The notes beneath the pieces are model-generated. The model had not been told where the DNA came from and searched no databases. It was given only the letters and a program-made list of their open reading frames with translations. This document shows, piece by piece, positions 26,754-35,722 of a DNA stretch of 45,753 bases; positions within the stretch are counted from its first letter, which is position 1; each line of letters starts with the position of its first letter. The position numbers were made by a program, and so were the translations under genes. The DNA lies in assembly GCA_020353195.1 (NCBI GenBank), contig CP070691.1, forward strand, positions 3,329,199 to 3,374,951. Direction: 5' to 3'. Source of the DNA: Phycisphaerales bacterium. GTDB taxonomy: Bacteria; Planctomycetota; Phycisphaerae; UBA1845.

Positions 26754-27071
26754 ACGTTGCCCGAGTTTCTCGGACGCCCGAAGATCTAGAGCGCCTCGTT
26801 ACCCGACCTCATTCAGAATTCTGATTATGGGCCGCGGTTCCTTCATTCATGATTATCCGGTCGCACGTCGTCGTGCCCGTCGAGCGGGGCTGCCCCGAGT
26901 GGCGATTTCTTCCTAGTAGGCCAAACAGCCCATCCGGTTTTACCGATTGTAATCCTGTCATGGCGCGCTGTGGCGCCCCAGTCTGACTCAAGGTTTGGTC
27001 ATGCGAGGGGGTAGTTTCAGCGCCCGCGAGTGGTGTCGGCGCGACAGGTCTGGTGTAGCAAGGTCGGGATT
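26754..27071. other. Intergenic region upstream of the signalling operon
   Basis: About 320 bases with no gene seen. It should hold the promoter of the three-gene signalling operon that follows. A cyclic di-GMP (GEMM) riboswitch was looked for because of the PilZ and HD-GYP genes downstream, but its conserved core is absent. AAGGTCGGGA immediately before 27072 is the probable ribosome binding site. Confidence 0.45.
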
Positions 27072-29390
27072 ATGGACAACGCGCAGACGACTTCGTCCAG
27101 CCCATACCGAGACGAGATTTCTCGGCTGGTCGCTGCCGCCCGCGAGCATGGCGAGGCTGACTCCTATGAGGGCAGGCGACGTTGGGTCCGCTATGCGATC
27201 GGTATGAAGTTGGAGGTAACCAGGGAGCCCGACAAGCCGTGGGCCTCCTGGTCCGTCGTTGCCCACAATATCTCGGGCGGGGGAATCGGATTCTGGTCAA
27301 AGCACAAGCTGGCCGTGGGATCCGGCCTGTCGCTTCGCAAGTGGACGGAGGACAAATCCGCGATGTGGCTGCCGGCGCACGTGACGCATTGCGCGGCCGG
27401 GATTCACGGCTATCTCATCGGCGCCGCGTTTACGGAGCCCCATCCTCCGGATGGAGACGTGAGCACGGAGACGGAGATGGAGTCGGCGGCGCCCCCGAAG
27501 GAAGGTGCATCGGCCGGTGCCGCGGGACGTCCCCCGTCTCGGCGCATGTCGCTGGGTACCAAGTGCGCCTGCGCGTCGGCTCTGGCCGGCGGGGCAAGCG
27601 TGGTCGCCGTAGATATCGTCTGCGGTCAACACCATTTTCCGGAGGGTGAGTTCTGGGCAACGATGGCCGGGATCTTGCTCGCGTTCGCGCTGGGGGCCCT
27701 GGTGGGCTGGATCATCGTCCGCAGCGATGTGCACTTTCTCAGTTCCTTTGGGACGACAATCCGGCGGATCGCGCGGGGGGAAACGCCGCCATCGTCGTTG
27801 GGGCATGCTCCATCCAGCGAACTCATCGATCTGCGCCGAGCGATTCTGGATTTTGAGAACCTCTGGCGACAGAGCGAAGACGACGGGCGCATCCAGCGAC
27901 AGAAGCTCGAAGAGCTCAATCAGATCAAGAGCAACATCCTTGCCATCGTGTCACACGACTTGCGGACGCCGCTGACGTCGATCCTGCTGTACACTCGGAT
28001 GCTGACCGAGGGGTTGGAGACGCTGGAGGCGGAGGATCAGCGCGGTTTTCTCCAGATCATCTCGGATGAATGCAGCCGACTGTCCCGTCTGGTCGACGAC
28101 CTTCTGGAGGTGCAACGACTCGAGTCGGGCCGGGCCCGGTGGGACATCCGTCCCCGGGACCTCTCACAGGTGATAACCGCCTGTGCGAATGTTTTCGAAG
28201 CCATGGCCCTGAGCAAATCGATCGAGTTCGAGGTGGATTGTCCCGATTCGCTTCCCCCGATCGAGGCGGATGCCGACAGAATCGCCCAGGTCGTGAGCAA
28301 TCTGCTGTCCAACGCGATTAAATACACGCCATCCGGAGGGACTGTTCGCCTGTCGGCCCGGTCGAATGGCAGCGACATCCTCATTCGGGTGGCGGACACG
28401 GGGCCGGGCATCCCGCGAGAGAAGTGGGAACAGGTTTTCGACCGCTTTTCTCAGCTGTCCAACCCCGATGTCCGGGAGATCGCGGGCGTCGGACTCGGGC
28501 TTTGCATCGTCCGGCAGATCGTCGAGCACCACGGAGGGGTGGTGTGGGTCGACAGCGAAGTCGGTCGGGGGTCTGAGTTTTTCGTTTCGCTTCCGATCAA
28601 GAGGGCAGGCGGTAAGGCGGAGTCGGCCTTCGATGAGGTTCCCACTGCCGGGCGGGTTCTGGTCTGCGACGCGGACCCCGAACTGGCAGCGATCATCGCC
28701 CAGACGCTTCGCGGGCAGGACTTTGATGTCCGCACGGTGCACTCCGGATGCCGGCTTCTGGCCCAGCTTGAGCAGGCTGACATCGACGTTGTGGTGACCG
28801 ACGTGCTGCTGCCCGACATGCATGCCGCGGAGTTGCTGGCCGCGCTCGATGCCGTCAGCCCCAGATTGTTCAGGCTGGTCATTCACAGTTACGCGGGTGA
28901 CGGTCCGGAGTTGAGGCGGCACGGCGTGGACATTTTCCTGCGGCGCCCCGCGTCGAAGGAGGATTTGATTCAGGGTGTCCAAGTCGCCATGCGAAAGCGG
29001 AGTTCACGCGGCTTGACGGTATTGCTCGTGAAGGATGAGGGCTTCGACGGAGGGGAATTGTGCAGTATTCTCTCGGAGCGCGGCCACTTGCCCATCGTCG
29101 CGGAAACGATTCGAGAGGCTGCGGACCAGCTTCGGCAATACCCGGTGGACGTAGTCCTGCTGTCCGAAGCTGTGGTGTGCGGTGGCTGGGCGAACCTTGA
29201 GGAGCTCAGGCTCTCCGTCCAGGACAACGTCCCCATCATGATCCTGTGTGAAAGCGTCCGGCGAAAGGAGCGGCAGCTGGCGGAGAGCTGTGGTGTGCAG
29301 TTGATCCGTTACCGCCCCGGAGGGGAGGAGGAGGCTCTGGACGCGGTCACGGCGACCAGGGAGATGCTTATCACGGAGTTCAGCTCATGA
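27072..29390 (+). CDS. Hybrid sensor histidine kinase with N-terminal PilZ and C-terminal receivers
   Basis: 772 residues. Order of parts: a PilZ-like domain (about 30-130, with RRRWVRYAIG and NISGGGIGFW), two membrane helices (about 165-215), a short linker, the HisKA helix with the phosphorylated H295 in SHDLRTPLTS, and the ATPase domain (NLLSNAIKYTPSGG, DTGPGIP, GVGLGLCIV). A receiver domain follows with phosphoacceptor D577 (VTDVLLPDM). A second receiver-like domain from about residue 650 lacks the Asp (the matching strand reads VVLLSEAVV). PilZ at the N-terminus suggests that cyclic di-GMP is the input. The stop overlaps the start of the next gene by four bases. Confidence 0.92.
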   Translation: MDNAQTTSSSPYRDEISRLVAAAREHGEADSYEGRRRWVRYAIGMKLEVTREPDKPWASWSVVAHNISGGGIGFWSKHKLAVGSGLSLRKWTEDKSAMWLPAHVTHCAAGIHGYLIGAAFTEPHPPDGDVSTETEMESAAPPKEGASAGAAGRPPSRRMSLGTKCACASALAGGASVVAVDIVCGQHHFPEGEFWATMAGILLAFALGALVGWIIVRSDVHFLSSFGTTIRRIARGETPPSSLGHAPSSELIDLRRAILDFENLWRQSEDDGRIQRQKLEELNQIKSNILAIVSHDLRTPLTSILLYTRMLTEGLETLEAEDQRGFLQIISDECSRLSRLVDDLLEVQRLESGRARWDIRPRDLSQVITACANVFEAMALSKSIEFEVDCPDSLPPIEADADRIAQVVSNLLSNAIKYTPSGGTVRLSARSNGSDILIRVADTGPGIPREKWEQVFDRFSQLSNPDVREIAGVGLGLCIVRQIVEHHGGVVWVDSEVGRGSEFFVSLPIKRAGGKAESAFDEVPTAGRVLVCDADPELAAIIAQTLRGQDFDVRTVHSGCRLLAQLEQADIDVVVTDVLLPDMHAAELLAALDAVSPRLFRLVIHSYAGDGPELRRHGVDIFLRRPASKEDLIQGVQVAMRKRSSRGLTVLLVKDEGFDGGELCSILSERGHLPIVAETIREAADQLRQYPVDVVLLSEAVVCGGWANLEELRLSVQDNVPIMILCESVRRKERQLAESCGVQLIRYRPGGEEEALDAVTATREMLITEFSS

Positions 29391-29764
29391 AACGCATTTT
29401 CATTTGCGATGACGAGCCCCACATCGTCGAGGGTGTCAGGTTCCTGTTGCGCAGAACTGACCGGTGCATCGAGTGCTTCAGTTCGGGGAAGGAAGTCTTA
29501 CAGCGGATCGAAGAGCAAGTGCCCGATGTGCTGATCACGGACGTCATGATGCCTGAAGTGAGCGGACTGGAAGTGGTCGCCGCCCTGCGGGACAAGGAGG
29601 CGACCAGGAACCTGCCCGTCATCATTCTAACCGCCAAAGGCCAGGCCCACGATGCCACGATGGCACAAGACATATGGGGCGCTATGGTGGTGGCCAAACC
29701 ATTCGAACCGGGTAAGCTCCGTGAGCTCGTCGAAAACACCCTTGAGAACCACGCATGTCCATAG
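29387..29764 (+). CDS. Single-domain response regulator
   Basis: 125 residues, a lone receiver domain with acidic pair D8-D9, phosphoacceptor D52 (LITDVMMPEV), and the conserved Lys in VVAKPFEP. There is no output domain, so it probably acts as a phosphate relay or through protein contact. Its ATG overlaps the stop of the hybrid kinase (ATGA), and its own end overlaps the HD-GYP gene by ten bases, so the three proteins are almost certainly made together. It may carry phosphate from the kinase to, or regulate, the HD-GYP phosphodiesterase. Confidence 0.93.
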   Translation: MKRIFICDDEPHIVEGVRFLLRRTDRCIECFSSGKEVLQRIEEQVPDVLITDVMMPEVSGLEVVAALRDKEATRNLPVIILTAKGQAHDATMAQDIWGAMVVAKPFEPGKLRELVENTLENHACP

Positions 29765-31212
29765 CACGGCTGAATTACGTTCTCCCGAAACAGGTGGCCG
29801 AGTTCGCCCAAGTTGGAGGCCTGCGGACCGGGTTACAGGAGGCGGGCCGCGCGATCGGGGCGGAGGTGAGCATTGAGGAAGAGGATCCGGGGGCTGCCGG
29901 TCCTCTCGCGGGCGAACCCGGAGTGGAGGAGTTCCCCATTCACTACCGCGGGCAACCCATGGGCCGGGTGCAGTACCGCGCCGACGGTAATGAGGCTCCG
30001 GTGATGCGGACGGCAGCGGCGATGGCGTCTGTGCTGGAGTACGCGCTTTGCCGCGAAATGGCCGTCAACGATCTGGCCGGCGCGCTGACCACCAGCTACG
30101 AAGAGCTGAGCATGCTCCATAACCTGCTCTCGGACATCGCCGTCCGAACGGACGCCACGGAGATCGGCGAGTTGCTGGTGGATGAAACCACGCGCACCCT
30201 GAATTGCCGCCGCGTATCGCTGCTGGTGGTGGATGACCGCGGCAAGTACCTCAAGGTGCTTGCGGCCCGCGGGCTGCCCGAGGAGGCCCGCACGATATTG
30301 ATCCCGACGGATTACTCCGTCGCCGGCCACGTGCTGTCGGAGGACGGACTGCTCATGGTTGACGACATTGCGGAGTTTCCGGAGCTGGCCGGCTTGTCCC
30401 GGGGGAACTACGAGACCGGTTCTTTTGCCATCGTCCGCGTGCCCCTGAGCGCCCGCGGCGAGGCGGTGGGCGTTCTCACCGCGACCGAACGGAACGGAGC
30501 ACCGGAGTTCACCGCACGCGACCGCAAGCTGTTCGAGGGGCTTTCGTCCATCGGTGCCTCGGCTCTCCTGAGCTGCCGTCTGCATGCCACCGTTAACGAG
30601 CAGATGATGAGCACGATCCAGGCGCTCGCCACCACCGTGGACGCCAAGGACCATTACACGCACGATCACTCGGGACGCGTGGCCCGGCTCTGCGTCGCAA
30701 CCGTCCGGCACATGGGAATCATCGACCCCACGACGTGCCGCGAAGTGGAGCTGGCCGGGTTGCTGCACGATATCGGGAAGATCGGGATTCCCGACAGCAT
30801 CCTCTCCAAAACCGAGGGTCTCACACCGCAGGAATACGCAACCGTCAAGAGCCACGCTCACATCGGGGCCAAGATCGTCGAGCAAGTCAAGGGGCTTGAG
30901 CGGGTGGCCAAAGCCATTCGCCACCATCATGAACGACACGACGGCTTGGGATATCCGCTGGGGCTCGCCGGAGCTACGATTCCGCTGGCCTCCAAACTGA
31001 TCTCCGCCGCCGACGTGTTCGACACGTTGACCTCCGACCGTCCCTATCGCAAGCGCGTCTCGGTCGAAGAGGCTATCCGGGAACTCCGGCAGAGCGCGGG
31101 TACGCAGCAGGACCCCACTGTCGTTGAAGCCCTGATCGCCGTGGTGAGGCAGGAGGCGAAGCCGTCCAATCGGGCGAACCAGCCGCATATGGTGGCGCGC
31201 GAGCCGACCTGA
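29755..31212 (+). CDS. GAF and HD-GYP domain protein (cyclic di-GMP phosphodiesterase)
   Basis: 485 residues. After about 110 residues without a known domain, a GAF-like sensory domain spans about 125-275 (RRVSLLVVDDRGKYLKVLAARG, split over two strands, and GEAVGVLTATER). The HD-GYP domain takes the rest: H338-D339 in LLHDIGKIG, the HHHERHDGLGYP motif at 390-401, and ADVFDTLTSDRPYRK. All metal-binding and signature residues are intact, so it should hydrolyse cyclic di-GMP. Being translationally coupled to a PilZ-containing kinase, it could close a feedback loop on cyclic di-GMP levels. Confidence 0.93.
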   Translation: MSIARLNYVLPKQVAEFAQVGGLRTGLQEAGRAIGAEVSIEEEDPGAAGPLAGEPGVEEFPIHYRGQPMGRVQYRADGNEAPVMRTAAAMASVLEYALCREMAVNDLAGALTTSYEELSMLHNLLSDIAVRTDATEIGELLVDETTRTLNCRRVSLLVVDDRGKYLKVLAARGLPEEARTILIPTDYSVAGHVLSEDGLLMVDDIAEFPELAGLSRGNYETGSFAIVRVPLSARGEAVGVLTATERNGAPEFTARDRKLFEGLSSIGASALLSCRLHATVNEQMMSTIQALATTVDAKDHYTHDHSGRVARLCVATVRHMGIIDPTTCREVELAGLLHDIGKIGIPDSILSKTEGLTPQEYATVKSHAHIGAKIVEQVKGLERVAKAIRHHHERHDGLGYPLGLAGATIPLASKLISAADVFDTLTSDRPYRKRVSVEEAIRELRQSAGTQQDPTVVEALIAVVRQEAKPSNRANQPHMVAREPT

Positions 31213-31505
31213 AGGACCGACCGCCCGCGCCACGTTTCATCCACCACACGCGTATCGGGCGTATGTCACCGACGGTGGCCGTCCGTACCGTTGGGGCAGT
31301 ATTCAAGACCCTTGCACAATCCATGAAACGCGGCCCCGAGGGCGCGCCGTCGGGACGCGGATCGGCAGAGCCTCTCTGCGGACCCATCTGGGAAGGTCTT
31401 CAGGACACCCTGCCTTGCACGACCCCGCCGTCGGTGCCTATGATCGCCGGCGGATCGGCCGGGGCGGCGCGGGCGTTTCCGGTGTGCCGGTGTGGAGGTC
31501 GATGC

Positions 31506-32606
31506 ATGCACGACACGGCGGGCTTGACACCGCGGGAGCTTGTGAGGCGGGCGCTTCGCTTCGATCCGACGCCGCGCGTACCGCGTCAGTTATGGGTCCT
31601 GCCCTGGGCTGCGCAACGTCACCCGCAGGAGCTTGCCGCCATTCAGCGGGACTTCCCCGACGACATCCGAGCCCCCGAGGTGATCCTTCCACCGGTGCAG
31701 GGCGTGAAGGGTGATCCCTGGGCGGTCGGGGCCAACATAGACGAATGGGGCTGCGAGTTCGTCCGCATTCAGCCGGGTGTGTTGGGTGAGGTCAAGAACC
31801 CGATGGTCCGCAGCTACGAAAGCGATCTCGACAAGGTCCGGCCGCCGTACGAATGGGTCGACCTGGATACGGACGTGCTGAACCGGTCGTGTGCCGGAAG
31901 CGAATACTTCATGCTCCTGCCCGTCCCGCTGCGCCCGTTTGAACGGATGCAGTTTCTCCGCGGTACCCAGAACCTGTGCCGGGACTTGCTCGATCAGCCG
32001 GCGGGGCTGTTCGAGCTCCGTGACCGAATTCACGAGTGGGACTTGGCCGTGATTGACAGATGGTCGCGCACCGATGTCGATGGGATTCAGTGGGGGGATG
32101 ATTGGGGTGCCCAACAGTCGCTGTTGATCCGGCCGGCGCTGTGGCGAGAGCTGTTCAAGCCGCTCTACGCAGAGTACGTCAAGCGTATCCACGCGGCCGG
32201 CAAGTTCGCGTTCATGCACACGGACGGTTACGTTTTCGACATCTACGAAGACCTGATCGAGATCGGCGTGGACGCGATCAACAGTCAACTGTTCTGCATG
32301 AACATCGAGGAGATTGGACGGCGCTTCCGAGGGCGCATAACGTTTTGGGGCGAAATCGATCAACAGCATACGTTGTCATTCGGATCATCCGAAGAAACGC
32401 GGGACGCGGTGCGCCGCGTCGCACGGGCGCTCTATGACGGCAGCGGCGGCGTGATCGCCCAGTGCTGGTTCGGCCTGAATGTCAGATCGGAGAATGTTCG
32501 GGCGGTTTTCGATGAGTGGAACCGTGTGAGCGACGCCGCCGGAGGCCCGGGCCCGCGCGGCCCGTCGGCCGGCGATCGTGAAACCGCCCCGGGAGGCAGC
32601 AAGTGA
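31506..32606 (+). CDS. Uroporphyrinogen decarboxylase-like protein (MtaA/CmuA-related)
   Basis: 366 residues of the UroD superfamily, which includes haem-pathway decarboxylases and cobamide-dependent methyltransferases. Family-like segments are DWGAQQSLLIRPALWRELF around residue 200, FAFMHTDGYVFDIYEDLIEIG around 238, and FWGEIDQQHTLSFG around 282. The zinc-binding HxCG of true methyltransferases is replaced by HTDG, so the Cys ligand is missing at that place. The ATG at 31506 has GGAGGT seven bases upstream; the open frame extends back to 31263 but that part is not family-like. A C_GCAxxG_C_C gene overlaps its stop. Confidence 0.82.
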   Translation: MHDTAGLTPRELVRRALRFDPTPRVPRQLWVLPWAAQRHPQELAAIQRDFPDDIRAPEVILPPVQGVKGDPWAVGANIDEWGCEFVRIQPGVLGEVKNPMVRSYESDLDKVRPPYEWVDLDTDVLNRSCAGSEYFMLLPVPLRPFERMQFLRGTQNLCRDLLDQPAGLFELRDRIHEWDLAVIDRWSRTDVDGIQWGDDWGAQQSLLIRPALWRELFKPLYAEYVKRIHAAGKFAFMHTDGYVFDIYEDLIEIGVDAINSQLFCMNIEEIGRRFRGRITFWGEIDQQHTLSFGSSEETRDAVRRVARALYDGSGGVIAQCWFGLNVRSENVRAVFDEWNRVSDAAGGPGPRGPSAGDRETAPGGSK

Positions 32607-33067
32607 GTACCATGAACCCTTCGTATGAGAATCGCGATGCCGTTCTTCGGAGCCTCGTCGACGACTTTCTCCAGGGACACCATTGCTCCGAGGTGGTCTT
32701 CGTCAAGCTCGCCCAGTGGTACGATGACACGTTTGACGCCCGCCTCATGAGGCTGGCGACCGGGTTTGGCGGGGGAATTGCCGAATCGGCCGACGTCTGC
32801 GGCGCGCTGGTCGGCGGGATCATGCTCATCGGGCACCTGTACGGACGTACCGCGCTGTCCGAGAGTCAGAAAGACTGCTGGCGCTACAGCCGACTGTTCC
32901 GCGACCGGTTCCTGAAGGAACTCGGCGGCACGAGCTGTTTCCATTTCACAAAAGGGCAGTTCAATCCGGCCAATCACAGGAAATGCGCGGATGTCGTGAC
33001 GAAGGCGGCAGAGATCCTGCTCGACCTTCTTCCCGAGCCGCCTGTGGTCCGGTCCGGCGGAAGGTGA
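32603..33067 (+). CDS. C_GCAxxG_C_C family protein
   Basis: 154 residues. The pattern fits this small family of probable redox or membrane-associated proteins: a first cysteine in GHHCSEVVF near residue 27, GFGGGIAESADVCGALVGGIM around residues 53-75, then cysteines in KDCWRYS, TSCFHF and HRKCADV. The reaction is unknown. The GTG start overlaps the TGA stop of the UroD-like gene, and GGGAGG lies seven bases before it, so the two are translationally coupled; an ATG at 32612 is less well placed. Confidence 0.82.
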   Translation: MSTMNPSYENRDAVLRSLVDDFLQGHHCSEVVFVKLAQWYDDTFDARLMRLATGFGGGIAESADVCGALVGGIMLIGHLYGRTALSESQKDCWRYSRLFRDRFLKELGGTSCFHFTKGQFNPANHRKCADVVTKAAEILLDLLPEPPVVRSGGR

Positions 33068-33068
33068 C

Positions 33069-33101
33069 GATGGGTGCGGCCGTCGGCAGCCGGCGCCCAT
33101 C
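33069..33101. terminator. Hairpin between convergent genes
   Basis: GATGGGTGC (33069-33077) pairs with GCGCCCATC (33093-33101) with one wobble; the loop GGCCGTCGGCAGCCG can fold further. It lies right after the plus-strand gene ending at 33067 and before the minus-strand gene ending at 33146. There is no T run on either side, so intrinsic termination is uncertain. Confidence 0.35.
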
Positions 33102-33145
33102 CGCGGTCGGAGCATCCGTGACCGTTCCAGTCGCGGATCGGTTCG

Positions 33146-33790
33146 TCATTCGTGGTGCCGGGCAATCGCCCCGTCTTGCAGGTCGCGCAGCGCGCGAGCA
33201 TGGTCTTCGGGTGTATTGAGATTCGTCAGCAGGTGCACGTCTCGCGGATCAGGCTGGACGGCCTCAAGACGCACGCGGGCAAGGAGATTCTGAAGGCTGG
33301 CCTGCCCTCGCGCCAGTTCGTCGAGAGCCCTGGGCAAGATGCGCGGATGATACAACGCACAACACGCGTGACAGGCTTTCCGGACGTCGTCCTGGCGAAA
33401 AGCCACAGCGTCGACGTCTTCGCCGGCCCGCGCGAGGATGCGGTGCAGGACGCCCGGCGCCAGGTGCGGCATGTCGCACGCCAGCAACAGCGCCCAGCGA
33501 TTCTGCGCATACTGCAGTAGCGAGCACAATCCGGCCAACGGTCCGCCGTCCTGTTTCGCGTCGACGAGGACCGGAAGGCGGGCCAGTGGCGGTGGCAGCA
33601 AAGCCGGTGTGCCCAGGATGACAACGTCGTGTGCTACGGCCGATGCAACGCCGACAACGTGCTCGACGAGCGTGCGCCCGTCCGGGAGCGTCAGCAGGGC
33701 CTTGGGGCGTCCCATGCGCCGGCTGCGGCCGCCGGCCAGGACGCCGGCCACGCAAACGGCAACCTCTCTGGAACCGTCCGTCATCGTCAT
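33146..33790 (-). CDS. MobA-like molybdenum cofactor nucleotidyltransferase
   Basis: 214 residues of the NTP_transf_3 family. The N-terminal LAGGRSRRMGRPKALL is the nucleotide-binding loop, followed by ACDMPHLAPG near residue 105 that holds the metal-binding Asp, and VHLLTNLNTPEDHARA near the end, which is typical of MobA. The enzyme attaches GMP to molybdopterin; related proteins attach CMP or act on other substrates, so the assignment to molybdenum cofactor is by family. The ATG at 33790 (or 33784) is chosen because the frame upstream overlaps the preceding gene and has no family similarity. No molybdoenzyme is present in the window. Confidence 0.85.
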   Translation of the reverse strand: MTMTDGSREVAVCVAGVLAGGRSRRMGRPKALLTLPDGRTLVEHVVGVASAVAHDVVILGTPALLPPPLARLPVLVDAKQDGGPLAGLCSLLQYAQNRWALLLACDMPHLAPGVLHRILARAGEDVDAVAFRQDDVRKACHACCALYHPRILPRALDELARGQASLQNLLARVRLEAVQPDPRDVHLLTNLNTPEDHARALRDLQDGAIARHHE

Positions 33791-34001
33791 CGCTTCGTGG
33801 CTGGCACCGGCACGCTCCGGCTGACGCTGCGCCGCCGCGGCGTCTGCCCGGTCGCGTCGTGGATCCGGTGCTGTCGGTCCCTCGCGGCCGCCGGTGCCGC
33901 GGCTCACGGGACGGCGGCGGGAGCAAGACAAGACGAAGCCGGCAGACACCGCGAAGTTCGAAAACGTATGAGCCGGGGCAAGACAACTTCGACTGGGGAA
34001 C

Positions 34002-35633
34002 TCATTTGCCGCCGACCGCAAAACACCGCTGGAAGACGGCGAAGTCGCCCAGATCCACGTCCAGGTCCCCGTCTCCGTCGCCGGCGAGGCAGTATGCCCC
34101 CGGAGCGTACGTGATATCGGGGCCCTGCATGCAGAACACGAATTCGGGCAGGTCGTCCATCTCCACGTAGCCGTTGCTCGTGTAATCGCCGGCGCAATCA
34201 CCCTCCAGAACCGCGTTGTCCGGCACCCAGCCGACCGTGCTTCCGAATTCGCACCGCCACCAGTGTTCGCCCGTGGCCAGGACGCCGCCGAGTGAATGGC
34301 TCAGAACGACACCCTGCGTCCCGGACGGCACCGAAGCGGCGGCTGCGTAGTTCGTGCCCGGCCCCACCCGAGCGCTTACGGTGGACACGGTGCGCAACTC
34401 GTCATCGGCGGCAAACCGTGGTGATTGGTCCATCGGCTGCACGACGACCATCATCAGCCCGTTGGCTACGGGGCGCTCGGTCCCGTCTGACGGGACGTTC
34501 ATGACCTGGCCGTTGACCCACATCGTCGACGAACCGCCGCCGTCCTGGTTGATCCCCTCGACGGCGGAGAGATAGTTCAGGCAGAAGTTACCCAGTTCCG
34601 TCATGCTCATGCCGACGCTTTGTACGGATCGGCCGTCCACCACAACGAAGAAGATGTAGTCGTTGTTGAACGCCACTGCGGTCCGCGGATGCCGCTGGGT
34701 CGCTCCCGGATCGGTAAACGTCTGCACGACTCCGCCTTTGAGGAAATGGAAGCTCCCACCGATGCTCGCGTAGGTCTTCGTCCAGTCCCACCCGTACGGT
34801 GTGCTGCAATCGTGCTCGTAATGCGTAATCTCCTGGGATATTTTCACTTCGGACCCCAGGCTGACGTTGGCGAGCAGTTTCGTGGCCGCCGTCCCGTGGG
34901 CGGACAGGACAACATGATCGAACGGGATCACGGTGGAGCCGGCACCCGTGCGGATCTCCACCACCGTGCCGACGGCACCGGCCGGCAGGGGCAGGATCAG
35001 CGTAGGCCGGCTCATCTGCACGAGCACTTCGCTACCGGCGTTGTTGGTGCCGGTGGTCAGGTCATAATGATGCGTGTAGACGACGAGTTCGTCGTTATCG
35101 CGAGGGACGTTGACGCCGTTGATGTTCTGGTCCTGCCCGGTGGCGGTGTAGGTGACCTTCTGTTTGCTGGCGATGTGCCTGACGCATTCGCCGATGAAAG
35201 CGTCGCGATCCAGTTGCCATGCGAACCCGCTGCCGCCGGTGAAATCGCTGAAGCGCTTGGCATACCACCCTGAGGAGATCTGCCCGCTGATGGGCACTTC
35301 CCCGCTGTAGAAATCACCGTTGATGGCAGCCACCACGTCGTAGCTCATCCCCCACGACTGCCCCCAGTACCCGATGGCGCCCTCGTGCCTGGCGGCCATG
35401 CTGCTGACCGTCTCCGTTCCGCCGGTCAGTCTGCCCTGGGCGATGTAGCTGTCGATGGTGCAGTTCAGGTCGCTGCGGTCGAGTCGGGCGACAAACAGGT
35501 TGTTGGGGTCGGGCAGCGTGAATTCCTGGTAGTCGATGCCGGGGGCGACGCTCTGCCACTGACCCAGGACAGGCGCGCACACCAACACCGACCAGAGGAG
35601 CGCGAACCCTCCGGTTACCGATTGCTTCTTCAT
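34002..35633 (-). CDS. Secreted phosphodiester glycosidase-family protein with SH3 and dockerin-like tail
   Basis: 543 residues. A signal peptide (about residues 1-24) is followed by a NAGPA-type domain related to the enzyme that uncovers mannose-6-phosphate; typical pieces are HPRTAVAFNNDYIFFVVVDGR, split around residues 320-340, and EGINQDGGGSSTMWVNGQ around 372. Next is a bacterial SH3-like domain (about 415-475, VSARVGPGTNYAAAASV, WWRCEFGSTVGWV). The end is a calcium-binding, dockerin-like tail with GDYTSNGYVEMDDLPEF and GDGDGDLDVDLGDFAVFQ, a style common in Phycisphaerae. The ATG at 35633 has GAGGGGAAC upstream. Substrate unknown, probably a surface glycan phosphodiester. Confidence 0.85.
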   Translation of the reverse strand: MKKQSVTGGFALLWSVLVCAPVLGQWQSVAPGIDYQEFTLPDPNNLFVARLDRSDLNCTIDSYIAQGRLTGGTETVSSMAARHEGAIGYWGQSWGMSYDVVAAINGDFYSGEVPISGQISSGWYAKRFSDFTGGSGFAWQLDRDAFIGECVRHIASKQKVTYTATGQDQNINGVNVPRDNDELVVYTHHYDLTTGTNNAGSEVLVQMSRPTLILPLPAGAVGTVVEIRTGAGSTVIPFDHVVLSAHGTAATKLLANVSLGSEVKISQEITHYEHDCSTPYGWDWTKTYASIGGSFHFLKGGVVQTFTDPGATQRHPRTAVAFNNDYIFFVVVDGRSVQSVGMSMTELGNFCLNYLSAVEGINQDGGGSSTMWVNGQVMNVPSDGTERPVANGLMMVVVQPMDQSPRFAADDELRTVSTVSARVGPGTNYAAAASVPSGTQGVVLSHSLGGVLATGEHWWRCEFGSTVGWVPDNAVLEGDCAGDYTSNGYVEMDDLPEFVFCMQGPDITYAPGAYCLAGDGDGDLDVDLGDFAVFQRCFAVGGK

Positions 35634-35692
35634 TGTTCCCCTCGGCTGTGCAATAAGCGATAAGGTCTCTTCTCTATCGGGCCACCTTCTAT

Positions 35693-35722
35693 ATTCTATC
35701 ACGATGCGCGTCTTGGTTACAA
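35693..35722 (-). promoter_or_regulatory. Probable promoter of the glycosidase-family gene
   Basis: Reading the minus strand, TTGTAA (35722-35717) is separated by 18 bases from TAGAAT (35698-35693). The -10 box is preceded by TG one base away, giving an extended -10. The predicted start is near 35686, about 50 bases upstream of the ATG at 35633. Confidence 0.5.

Noticed and set aside
26754..27071. Cyclic di-GMP riboswitch upstream of the PilZ-kinase operon
   Set aside because: The conserved GEMM core sequences are not present and no matching paired structure could be drawn.
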